Shown here in pieces: positions 42,655-50,944 of a DNA stretch of 64,000 bases (positions within the stretch are counted from its first letter, which is position 1; the number at the start of each line of letters is the position of its first letter). The translations under genes and the position numbers were made by a program. The notes under the pieces are model-generated. The model worked only from the letters and a program-made list of their open reading frames with translations. It was not told the DNA's origin and ran no database searches. Source of the stretch: Bog-1340 sp964513515. Its GTDB lineage: Bacteria > Patescibacteriota > Minisyncoccia > Phycocordibacterales > GWA1-40-21. Location: NCBI GenBank assembly GCA_964513515.1, contig CAZEMP010000002.1, forward strand, positions 1 through 64,000, in the 5' to 3' direction.

Positions 42655-45600
42655 CTAGATTTCCCCGCTCGTTCCTGTATCTAATCTTACTGTTGTGGTT
42701 GCAGAACAATCTGAACTAAATAGGGTTCCGTCTGGACGAATAACTGTTGTGAAAGCATTTATCATTTTTTGTCCTACTGTTGTGTATATTTTATTTAATG
42801 TGTCACCAGAAGTTCTATTCTTTAATAGATTTGTACCTATCCATAATGTACTTTGAGGATCGCCGGCGGTATTAGTAATTTTCCATATAGTATTTCTATT
42901 TAAATAGATATTATTATCTCCAGGCTCGTTACCCGTCTGTGTAACTGTACATATAGATGCTGGTTCTGGTTGTACAGGACAAATCCTTGTAGTAATTGGT
43001 GACTCTCCAAGCGTACAGCCAAGAGGGCTTGCTTCTATAACGTTTCTGGTCTGTGTGCTTCCTACCGAACAAGCAGATGGAAACCAATCATCATATAAAA
43101 ATGCAATGCATGCGACTTCACCTGGGATACAATTTTGGGTCAAAGATAATGTTTCGGAAGGTTCACCAGAACAACCTTGTGGAAGGTTACCCACAAGAGT
43201 TCTTGTCCTAAAACCTTCAGCTGGACACACAGATGGTAGCCAGTCTGAATAGTCATATCCTACACACTGACAAGATGAACCCCCGCAAGATCTATGCACA
43301 ATAGGCGTTGTAACAACCGTTGGGGTTTCATTATAAACATTAATAATAACTAACTCTGATCTAGAATTTTCAGTATTCATACATGTCGCTGTAAAAGTTG
43401 ATGCTTCATTTAGATTTCCAGTATTTATATTAGTACCTGACGTTGCCGTTGAAAGTATTCGATTAACATCACCTAAGTTTTCCACTATTTCGCAGGAATC
43501 TGCTCCAGTTGAAGTCCAAGAGAGAGTTGTAGAGTTACCAGACAAAATAGATGATGACGCTGCTGTAAATTGTATATTTATTGGAAAAGCTGCTAGGTCC
43601 ACCAAAACTGAGTCTGTCTTTGAATTTGTATTATACATACATGTTGCAGCAAAAGTAGTTGGTGATGTTATTGGACCAGATGATCTAGAGCCAGATAAAC
43701 TACTTACTGTCATTGATTGTGAAAATTTTTGAATTCTATCATTCCCGCTGTCAACCACATATATACTATTTGAAGAATCAACAATCGCTGCTATTGGTGC
43801 TTTAAACTGGCCGTCACCACTTCCGTATGAACCAAACTGAGATACATAAACGCCTGAAGAAGTAAATTTTTGAACTCGATTATTTATTTCTCCACTTCCG
43901 CTCTCTACTACATATAAATTATCATAAGCGTCGGTAGTTATTGATGCTGGAACATAAAATTGTCCGTTACCGTCTCCATAAGAACCAGATTTGGAGATAA
44001 ACGTACCGGAAGAAGTAAATTTTTGAACCCAGTTGGAATAATCTAAAACATATACCTTACCTGTTGAATCAGTCGTCATTGATATTACATAATAAAACTT
44101 TCCATCACCTGATCCTAAAGAGCCAAATTTTGAAATAAATCTTCCTGAAGAATCAAACTTTTGAATACTCGCTGATTCATTTTTAATATCATAGTTACCA
44201 TTATAATCATAGCCGTTGTAACGATATGCTACATATATATTATCTGAAGAATCTATAGTTATTGCGGTTGGAAATGGTCGGCCTACGCCATTGCCAATAC
44301 TATAAAATTTGGAAATAAATCTTCCTGAAGAATCAAACTTTTGAACCCTACCATCAGTTGAATCTAAAATATATATATTATCTGAAGAGTCTATCGCCAT
44401 ACCAATCATACTCATAAAATAACCGTCGATATCACTACCGTACTCACCAAATTGAGATATGAACGCACCAGATGAATCAAATTTTTTAATTTTAACATTC
44501 TTGGTATCTAAAACGTATATATTACCAAGTGAATCACGAGCAATTCCCTTATCGCCACCATGAAATCCGTAAACATCAAGGAATGTATTGAATTGAGAAA
44601 AATATTCATAACCAGATGCGCTTGTAACTAAGGGGGAACCGTTCTTTGTTATCAAACAAGAGTTAGCGCCAGCCGAGCTCCAAGAAACCGTAGTTGAACT
44701 ACCTGTCAGAACCACAGTAGAACTAGCGTCTATATTAACCATTAAAGGAGATGAACAATGTTGACTCAAAACTGGTGAACCGCCAGAACAATTGTTTGGT
44801 AGTGCAGCTGTAATGCTTCTGGTTTGTTGATTGTTTGAACAAACCCCCCAATCAGAGTACGTAAAGGATGTACAAGTTTGAGGAATAACTGATACCACAA
44901 CCTGATTCGTTGCTGTGCCGTCATCTCCGGTGCAGGACATAGAAAATGTCGTGTCAGATGTCAGTGGTCCAGATGATACTGAGCCCGATATATTTTGAGA
45001 AAATTTTTGAACACGAAAATTATTTTTATCTAAAATATACACATTATCAAAAAAATCTATAGATATGGGCAGTTCCGATCCAAAGGAAATACTATTGCCA
45101 GAAAAAAATTTGGAAATATATTCACCAGAAGAAGTAAATTTTTGAACATTATTAACACCTGAAACATAAACGTTATCCAAAGAATCGATACCTATTCCTA
45201 TCGGATAATAAAACTGGCCATCACCAGTACCATATGAACCAAATTGTAAAATATAGTTACCAGTAGAATCAAATTTTTGAATACGATGGTTAAGTCTGTC
45301 GGCAACATATATATTGTCTGAAGAATCAACGGCTATTGCAAAAGGGCTGCTGAATTGTGCAATACCAGAGCCAGAGGAGCCAAATTGGGAAACATATTGT
45401 CCGGATGAACTAAATTTTAGTATACGATTATTATCAGTGTCTGCAATATATATATTTCCAAAAGAATCAATGCCTATATCTCTAGGTGAGCTAAATTGAC
45501 CGTTGCCAGAGCCAGAGGAGCCAAATTGGGAAACATATTGTCCGGATGAACTAAATTTTAGTATACGATTATTACCTGTGTCTACAACATATATGTTATC

Positions 45601-47277
45601 TGATGAATCGGCAACTATCCCTGTAGGATAATAAAACTGACCATTACCCGAACCAAAGGAACCAAATTTTGAAACATATTGCCCAAAAGAGTCTAGTTTC
45701 TGAAGACGGGGAACATCCACACCTCCTGCATAATCACGATAGATATCCGTAACGTATATATTACCTAAAGAATCATTGGATATATCGCTACTAAACCAAA
45801 ATTGTCCATTACCCCCCCCAAAAGATCCGCCGGTTTGAAAAGAATATCTAAATACCCCTGAATAAGCTGTAGTTTTACCGTTACCCGTAAGTGTACAAGA
45901 AGTACTTTGGTTTGTATTGAAAGAAATGTTTGTTGAAGCACCGTAAGCAACGGTTGAAGAAGCTGCGGAAATATTAATAATCGGTGGAGCCGCTTTAACA
46001 GATCCGGCAAAACTCATTGAAAAAAGAAAGATGATAATCAATAGGTTTAATTTTGAAATCCTATTCCTATAATACCCCTCCGTAATAATCAAAATAATAA
46101 CCAGTAATATAATTGCTACAATTATTGTATATATTGTAGTTGTTGAAAATGTTGGTGTTGTTGTACTTACAACTGTCATGACTTCATAATTTTGTGTATC
46201 GAGAATGGTACCGTTTGATGAAAGTATTATATTGGCTTTTGGATTTGTACAATCTTTAGTAATTGGTATTTTTAGATCAATTATTGAAAAGTTAGATATA
46301 TCTTTTGTTGTAGTTTCCGAACATAGACCTGTTTCATCAATAATACTTGCTGTAATTGTACTTGTATCTACTCCTGTTTGTGTTGAGAATACTTGAAGAT
46401 TTGCTGTATCACCTCTCCTATAATATGTTTTGTCAAAAACTACGTTTTTTATTTCACCTGCAACGCCTGATAAAATATAACTGACTGAGATAGTATTAGA
46501 TGTAGTTTTTGAATCTGGGGTTTTTAGGAAAAAAGAAATATTGTAACTCTGTGGATTTGATGCTTTTGGTAAGGTTATGTTTATATCATTAATCCCCTTC
46601 TTGATTGTGATGTTTTCTCTAGAACCTCCCGTATCAGAAACTATTTCTCCATATAATGTATGACTTCTAGTTATAAAGTTTGGTATAAAAATCGTGTTTG
46701 TAGACAAATTACTTTGAATCTTACATTTTAGAGCAAGTTCATCGCTCAAACTTATAGATACACCTTGGTCTAATAGATATCTTGTCGTGCTTGTACCAAC
46801 TATTAGATAGCAAGTATTAGGAATGATTTCTGTTGTGTTTGATATGCTCTTTGTAATATTTACTTCCCCTACAAAAGCAACTCCGAGCGGTAGACCGTTT
46901 TCATTTTTACTATCAATCCACATTCTGTATGTACCTATAGATATTGAAGGTGGGATAGTATAATCAATAACTTTTGTTATTTTAGTGTTTTCTGCTAGAG
47001 AAAGAGTTTCTTCGTATACTTTTTCATCAACTAGTGGTTCAGTATTTGATATAACTTTTGTTAGTCTTACAGAGTATTTTATTTGAGGTTGGGCTCCTAC
47101 CCTATTTGATATATCAAAAGATATTTTATAGTCTCTATCATTACTTAAGACTATTTTTGCATTACTTATATTTACTGTGGCTACGACTGTGCCTTGGGAG
47201 TTTTGGGCGAAAGTTGTACTAGAGAGAAGTGTGAGGAGGGTGATGATAGAGAAAAATGGGAGAAATAGTTTTTTCAT
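42655..47277 (-). CDS. Giant surface protein with two separate six-blade NHL arrays
   Basis: 1540 residues, paralogous to the preceding surface protein. The N-terminal ~375 residues are nearly the same in both (FAQNSQGTVVATVNISNAKI after the signal peptide). A membrane hairpin follows (about 381-425: TIIVAIILLVIILIITEGYY and LLIIIFLFSMSFAGSVKA). Two Ig-like domains are each interrupted by six NHL repeats: one array at bases 44995-45865, the other at 43722-44625, with the Ig-like domains resuming at SGSVSSGPLTSDTTFSMSC and SGSRSSGPITSPTTFAATC. Cysteine-rich thrombospondin-like segments (CTSFTYSDWGVCSNNQQTRS; CVGYDYSDWLPSVCPAEGFR) are extra relative to the paralogue. The shared C-terminal domain ends LDTGTSGEI. 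Likely a cell-surface adhesin. Confidence 0.85.
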   Translation of the reverse strand: MKKLFLPFFSIITLLTLLSSTTFAQNSQGTVVATVNISNAKIVLSNDRDYKISFDISNRVGAQPQIKYSVRLTKVISNTEPLVDEKVYEETLSLAENTKITKVIDYTIPPSISIGTYRMWIDSKNENGLPLGVAFVGEVNITKSISNTTEIIPNTCYLIVGTSTTRYLLDQGVSISLSDELALKCKIQSNLSTNTIFIPNFITRSHTLYGEIVSDTGGSRENITIKKGINDINITLPKASNPQSYNISFFLKTPDSKTTSNTISVSYILSGVAGEIKNVVFDKTYYRRGDTANLQVFSTQTGVDTSTITASIIDETGLCSETTTKDISNFSIIDLKIPITKDCTNPKANIILSSNGTILDTQNYEVMTVVSTTTPTFSTTTIYTIIVAIILLVIILIITEGYYRNRISKLNLLIIIFLFSMSFAGSVKAAPPIINISAASSTVAYGASTNISFNTNQSTSCTLTGNGKTTAYSGVFRYSFQTGGSFGGGNGQFWFSSDISNDSLGNIYVTDIYRDYAGGVDVPRLQKLDSFGQYVSKFGSFGSGNGQFYYPTGIVADSSDNIYVVDTGNNRILKFSSSGQYVSQFGSSGSGNGQFSSPRDIGIDSFGNIYIADTDNNRILKFSSSGQYVSQFGSSGSGIAQFSSPFAIAVDSSDNIYVADRLNHRIQKFDSTGNYILQFGSYGTGDGQFYYPIGIGIDSLDNVYVSGVNNVQKFTSSGEYISKFFSGNSISFGSELPISIDFFDNVYILDKNNFRVQKFSQNISGSVSSGPLTSDTTFSMSCTGDDGTATNQVVVSVIPQTCTSFTYSDWGVCSNNQQTRSITAALPNNCSGGSPVLSQHCSSPLMVNIDASSTVVLTGSSTTVSWSSAGANSCLITKNGSPLVTSASGYEYFSQFNTFLDVYGFHGGDKGIARDSLGNIYVLDTKNVKIKKFDSSGAFISQFGEYGSDIDGYFMSMIGMAIDSSDNIYILDSTDGRVQKFDSSGRFISKFYSIGNGVGRPFPTAITIDSSDNIYVAYRYNGYDYNGNYDIKNESASIQKFDSSGRFISKFGSLGSGDGKFYYVISMTTDSTGKVYVLDYSNWVQKFTSSGTFISKSGSYGDGNGQFYVPASITTDAYDNLYVVESGSGEINNRVQKFTSSGVYVSQFGSYGSGDGQFKAPIAAIVDSSNSIYVVDSGNDRIQKFSQSMTVSSLSGSRSSGPITSPTTFAATCMYNTNSKTDSVLVDLAAFPINIQFTAASSSILSGNSTTLSWTSTGADSCEIVENLGDVNRILSTATSGTNINTGNLNEASTFTATCMNTENSRSELVIINVYNETPTVVTTPIVHRSCGGSSCQCVGYDYSDWLPSVCPAEGFRTRTLVGNLPQGCSGEPSETLSLTQNCIPGEVACIAFLYDDWFPSACSVGSTQTRNVIEASPLGCTLGESPITTRICPVQPEPASICTVTQTGNEPGDNNIYLNRNTIWKITNTAGDPQSTLWIGTNLLKNRTSGDTLNKIYTTVGQKMINAFTTVIRPDGTLFSSDCSATTTVRLDTGTSGEI

Positions 47278-47335
47278 TTTTTAAAATAATTAAATAACTA
47301 TAAATTACCCACTCATTGTATCATAATAAAAATCA

Positions 47336-47363
47336 TTGACAAAAAAATAAATACTGATAATAT
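47336..47363 (+). promoter_or_regulatory. Consensus promoter of nusA
   Basis: TTGACA (47336-47341), 16-base spacer, TAATAT (47358-47363). The best promoter match outside the GC-rich cassettes. Predicted start near 47370. Confidence 0.75.
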
Positions 47364-47374
47364 GTATGCATTGA

Positions 47375-47402
47375 AGTTCGCCTTGGGCGAGCTCATTTTT
47401 TT
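47375..47402 (+). terminator. Possible attenuator in the nusA leader
   Basis: An 8-bp stem AGTTCGCC / GGCGAGCT (one G-T wobble) is followed within two bases by T7, only a few bases after the predicted start point and ~80 bases before the nusA ATG. Confidence 0.6.
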
Positions 47403-47447
47403 AAAAAAAATTAATATAGTGTTTTATACCTTGGTATTTTGGATTTT

Positions 47448-47480
47448 CCTAAAACCTAGAAACTAGAACCTAAAAACTAA
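47448..47480 (+). repeat. Dispersed CCTAGAAACTAG-type repeat (copy 2)
   Basis: CCTAAAACCTAGAAACTAGA then ACCTAAAAACTAA directly before the nusA ATG; inverse-strand relative of 2420-2455. Confidence 0.5.
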
Positions 47481-47482
47481 TT

Positions 47483-48670
47483 ATGATAGATCTAAAAGTA
47501 ATAAATTCTGTTATTGAACAGATGGAACAAGAAAGAGGAATACCAAAAGCAAAAATGCTCGAAGCAATCGAGATGGCCTTAGCCACTGCTTATAAAAAAG
47601 AGTACGGAAAAAGAGGGCAGATTATAAAATCAAAAGTTGATCTTGCGAGTGGAAAAATGGAATTCGTCCAAGTAAAAACTATCGTTGATAAAGATAGTGT
47701 TATTATCCGTGACGAAAAAGAAGACACCGAAGCAGAAGAGAGATTCAAAAGATCAAAAAAGTTAGAAGAAGAAAAGGTTGAATTAAACGAAAAGGGAGAA
47801 AAAATAGTTTACTATAATCCAGAACATCATATCTTTATTGAAGACGCAAAAAGAATCAAGAAAGATGCAAAGGTAGGAGATGAATTAATCTTCCCCCTTG
47901 AGGAAAAAAGTGATTATGGGAGAATAGCTGCTCAAACAGCCAAACAAGTAATTGTCCAAAAAATAAGAGAAGCTGAAAAAGTTTCTGTATTTAATGAATA
48001 TGGAGAAAAGGAAGGAACTATAGTTACCGGTATAGTACAAAGACTAGAAAGAGGAAATCTCTTTGTCGATATGGGAAGAGCTACGGCCATACTTCCGTTT
48101 GAAGAACAGATTCCTGGAGAAAAATATAAACCAGGGGAAAGAATAAGGGGTTATCTTTATAAAGTAGAAGAAACACCAAAAGGAATCTTTTTGAGACTTT
48201 CTCGCTCTCACCCAAAGTTCTTAGAGGAATTATTTAGAACAGAATCTCCAGAACTTGGAACAGGAGTGATAGAGATAAAATCTATAGCAAGAGAAACTGG
48301 TTCAAGATCAAAAATCGCAGTTGCTTCAAAAGATGAGCATATAGATCCTGTAGGTTCACTTGTTGGACAAAGAGGAGTAAGAGTTTCTACTGTCATGTCT
48401 GAACTTGGCGGAGAAAAAATAGATATCATAGAGTGGTCAGCAGATCCTAAGAAATTTATCGAGGAATCACTTTCGCCAGCAAGAATACTTTCTGTAACAT
48501 TAGATGAAGCTGAGAAAAAAGCTACTGTTGAAGTTGCGTCCGATCAACAATCATTAGCAATAGGAAAAGGTGGTCAGAATGTAAGACTTGCCGCAAAACT
48601 TACCGGATGGAAAATAGACATCGTATCTGTTGAAGGAGAATATATTGAAGCGGTAGAGGAAGTAAAATAA
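47483..48670 (+). CDS. nusA: Transcription termination/antitermination factor NusA
   Basis: 395 residues. The NusA N-domain is at 1-160 (AKMLEAIEMALATAYKKEYG) with an acidic insert near 75-105, followed by the S1 domain (GTIVTGIVQRLERGNLFVDM), KH1 (IAVASKDEHIDPVGSLVGQR) and KH2 (VASDQQSLAIGKGGQNVRLA). The C-terminal acidic repeats of E. coli NusA are missing, as in most bacteria. NusA binds RNA polymerase and modulates pausing and termination. The usual neighbours rimP and infB are absent here; the gene stands alone with its own promoter and terminator. Confidence 0.97.
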   Translation: MIDLKVINSVIEQMEQERGIPKAKMLEAIEMALATAYKKEYGKRGQIIKSKVDLASGKMEFVQVKTIVDKDSVIIRDEKEDTEAEERFKRSKKLEEEKVELNEKGEKIVYYNPEHHIFIEDAKRIKKDAKVGDELIFPLEEKSDYGRIAAQTAKQVIVQKIREAEKVSVFNEYGEKEGTIVTGIVQRLERGNLFVDMGRATAILPFEEQIPGEKYKPGERIRGYLYKVEETPKGIFLRLSRSHPKFLEELFRTESPELGTGVIEIKSIARETGSRSKIAVASKDEHIDPVGSLVGQRGVRVSTVMSELGGEKIDIIEWSADPKKFIEESLSPARILSVTLDEAEKKATVEVASDQQSLAIGKGGQNVRLAAKLTGWKIDIVSVEGEYIEAVEEVK

Positions 48671-48687
48671 TCATTAAATTTAAAAGC

Positions 48688-48717
48688 AAAAAGCGGTACC
48701 ACAGAGCTCCGCTTTTT
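48688..48717 (+). terminator. Terminator of nusA
   Basis: AAAAAGCGG / CCGCTTTTT stem with a 12-base loop. Confidence 0.85.
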
Positions 48718-48766
48718 CTTTATTATTTCTTTTATATTCTTGCCTACTTTTAAATATTTCAGACAT

Positions 48767-48796
48767 TTGCTTAAACATATTATTTGGCTGTATAAT
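48767..48796 (+). promoter_or_regulatory. Promoter of the coiled-coil protein gene
   Basis: TTGCTT (48767-48772), 18 bases, TATAAT (48791-48796), 30 bases before the start codon. Confidence 0.6.
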
Positions 48797-48826
48797 ACAG
48801 ACATTATTAACCAATGAAAAAACACT

Positions 48827-49495
48827 ATGAATAAAAAACGTTTATTTTCTACAATTTTTATATTATCTCTGTTACTGTCAGGAACTGCTTTAGCGCAAGA
48901 AAACGCTACAAGAACTCTCAAAATTAATGAATTAAAAGAGAAAGTACAAGAAAAGAGATTGGAGGCCAAAGAAAGATTGGCATCGACAACAGAAAAATTA
49001 AAGAAAGCTAAAGAAGATTCAAGGAAAGAAGCGGAGCTTAGAATTGGAAAAAAGCTGGATGAAAGAAAAACAAAAATCGCTAATGCTTTTGAAAAAGCAA
49101 TAGAAAATCTAAAAGACCTAGCAGATAGAGTCGAGTCACGAATTTTAAAGATGGAGTCTGAAAACATTAATACGACTTCAGCAAGAAGCCTGTTAACAGA
49201 AGCTCGTACAAAATTAGCTCTTGCTGAAACAGAACTATTAAATTTGGAAAATCTTTTGTTAAATGAGGTGCCAGCAAATTCAACTAGCACCACAAGAAAT
49301 GACGCAAGAAAAGCCATAATTAAAAGTTTAAATTTACAAAGTGAAAAAACTAAATCTGCGATAAAGGTCGCTCACAGATCAATTGTAGAAGTTATTACTT
49401 CACTAAAGAGAGGTCTAATGAAAGAAAAGAATTCGACTTCAACAGAATCTGTTTCTACTACATCTACAACGGTGGCAACTACTACAAGTAATTAA
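48827..49495 (+). CDS. Secreted or anchored coiled-coil protein
   Basis: 222 residues. A signal peptide (MNKKRLFSTIFILSLLLSGT, cleavage likely after ALA-QE near residue 23) is followed by ~170 residues of highly charged helix rich in Lys, Glu, Ala and Leu (ELKEKVQEKRLEAKERLAST; RIGKKLDERKTKIANAFEKA), typical of long coiled coils. It ends in a Ser/Thr-rich tail (STESVSTTSTTVATTTSN) that may be disordered. No enzyme motif. Many CPR genomes encode such DUF5667-like secreted helices, but the match is by pattern only. The next small membrane-protein gene begins 11 bases on, so they are probably expressed together. Confidence 0.78.
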   Translation: MNKKRLFSTIFILSLLLSGTALAQENATRTLKINELKEKVQEKRLEAKERLASTTEKLKKAKEDSRKEAELRIGKKLDERKTKIANAFEKAIENLKDLADRVESRILKMESENINTTSARSLLTEARTKLALAETELLNLENLLLNEVPANSTSTTRNDARKAIIKSLNLQSEKTKSAIKVAHRSIVEVITSLKRGLMKEKNSTSTESVSTTSTTVATTTSN

Positions 49496-49506
49496 AATAA
49501 ATTAAC

Positions 49507-49746
49507 ATGGAAAAAAATAAACAAAACGGAGAATTGGGAGCGATGATAGGTATAATTATAGTTGTTATTATATTGATCATTGGTGGTCTATATTTTGCAA
49601 AGCAGAGAATGGAAAAAAGCAGGCAATTTCAAAAAACATTAAATGAGGGACAGGTCCTCACAACATCTGACGAAGTTACCGATCTTGAAAGTGATGTTGA
49701 ATCATTAAACTTTGATGGACTTGGTGCTGATATAGAAAATCTATAA
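49507..49746 (+). CDS. Small single-helix membrane protein
   Basis: 79 residues: a short polar N-terminus, one transmembrane helix at about 12-30 (AMIGIIIVVIILIIGGLYFA), a basic stretch (KQRMEKSRQF) and an acidic tail (DEVTDLESDVESLNFDGLGA). Residues after the helix are probably cytoplasmic, from the positive-inside rule. No family is recognised. It is paired with the upstream coiled-coil protein, with a terminator directly after. Confidence 0.75.
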   Translation: MEKNKQNGELGAMIGIIIVVIILIIGGLYFAKQRMEKSRQFQKTLNEGQVLTTSDEVTDLESDVESLNFDGLGADIENL

Positions 49747-49759
49747 AATAAACTCTTAA

Positions 49760-49790
49760 AACAAAACTGCCCATAAGGGCAGTTTTGTTT
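49760..49790 (+). terminator. Terminator of the coiled-coil/membrane protein pair
   Basis: AACAAAACTGCCC / GGGCAGTTTTGTT with loop ATAA. Confidence 0.88.
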
Positions 49791-49826
49791 TGCATTTTGT
49801 ATATTTTTCAGTTAGTATCACTAACT

Positions 49827-50888
49827 ATGAAAGATAATAAAATATATAAAATAAAAGATACAAAAAAACTTCCAGATTGTGAGGTGGAAATAACAGCTGA
49901 AATCACAACTGAAGCATTGGAGAGTTATAAGGTAAAAGCTTTAAAAAAAATTAAAGAGGTTGCTGAATTGCCGGGATTCAGAAAAGGACATGTCCCTGAA
50001 GCCAAACTAAAAGAAAAGTTCGGGGAGCTTGGCATCATAGAAAACGCTGCTGAAATAGCTATTAATGATAGTGCTGTTGAAATATTGCTAGAATCAAAAG
50101 TTAATTTTCTTGGAAGACCGGACATAAATTTGAGTAAAATAGCTATTGGATCCCCCATTGAATTTAAGATAAAAGTTACAGTAGTGCCTGAAGTAAAACT
50201 TCCCGATTATAAGAAAATAGTTAAAAAAGAAAATTCTGTGGAAGAAAAAGTAGAAGAAGTGAGCGAAAAACAAATAGAAGAAACTATCGAGCAAATAAGA
50301 AAAATGTATGCCGAACAAAATCATTCGCATGCGCCAGGTGAAAAGCATGATAAGGACGAAGAATTGTCCCTTCCAGAAATCAATGATGAGTTTGTGAAGA
50401 AGCTTGGTGATTTTAAAGATGTAGAAGACTTTAGATCAAAACTAAAAATAAATATTGCAAAAGAAAAAGAGATTCATGCAAAAGATAAGAAGAGAGGTAA
50501 AATCATAGAAAAACTTGTTGCAGAAACAAAAATAGAAATGCCAAAAATTGTTATCCAAAGTGAACTTGAAAAAATGGAGGGGCAATTTAAAGCAGATATA
50601 GCCCAAATGGGACTACAGCCAGACGAATATTTAAAGCACATTAAAAAAACTTGGGAAGATTTAAGAAAAGAATGGTATCCTGATGCAGAAAAAAGAGCAA
50701 AAACCCAACTTATATTACAAAAAATATCTTTGGAAGAAAAAATAGAAGCTGATAAAAACTTAATGGAAAAAGAAATAAAACACCTTACAGATCTATACAA
50801 AGGAGCGGATCCAGAAAGAGTGAAAGCTTATGTAGAAATGGTACTTGTAAATGATGCCGTGCTTAAATTCTTAGAAGGATTGAAATAA
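49827..50888 (+). CDS. tig: Trigger factor lacking the PPIase domain
   Basis: 353 residues from the ATG at 49827; the upstream in-frame extension overlaps the preceding terminator and is unlikely. The ribosome-binding domain carries the signature GFRKGHVP (residues 50-57) on the usual helix-loop. The C-terminal chaperone arms (LSLPEINDEFVKKLGDFKDV onward) are complete. Between them, where E. coli has a ~95-residue FKBP-type prolyl isomerase, there is only a short charged, His-containing linker (AEQNHSHAPGEKHDKDEE). Trigger factor shields nascent chains at the ribosome exit. The gene stands alone and converges on polA at a shared terminator. Confidence 0.95.
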   Translation: MKDNKIYKIKDTKKLPDCEVEITAEITTEALESYKVKALKKIKEVAELPGFRKGHVPEAKLKEKFGELGIIENAAEIAINDSAVEILLESKVNFLGRPDINLSKIAIGSPIEFKIKVTVVPEVKLPDYKKIVKKENSVEEKVEEVSEKQIEETIEQIRKMYAEQNHSHAPGEKHDKDEELSLPEINDEFVKKLGDFKDVEDFRSKLKINIAKEKEIHAKDKKRGKIIEKLVAETKIEMPKIVIQSELEKMEGQFKADIAQMGLQPDEYLKHIKKTWEDLRKEWYPDAEKRAKTQLILQKISLEEKIEADKNLMEKEIKHLTDLYKGADPERVKAYVEMVLVNDAVLKFLEGLK

Positions 50889-50891
50889 AAT

Positions 50892-50939
50892 AAACAAACA
50901 CAAAAGCGGCTAGTAAATGAGCCGCTTTTGTGTTTGTTT
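50892..50939. terminator. Bidirectional terminator between tig and polA
   Basis: 19-bp class stem AAACAAACACAAAAGCGGC / GCCGCTTTTGTGTTTGTTT with a 10-base loop; T-runs on both sides. Confidence 0.92.
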
Positions 50940-50944
50940 TAATT

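Noticed and set aside
48574..49317. A 247-codon minus-strand frame opposite the coiled-coil protein
   Set aside because: A Phe/Ser/Leu-rich product is the antisense of a Lys/Glu-rich coiled coil; it overlaps nusA and has no promoter.
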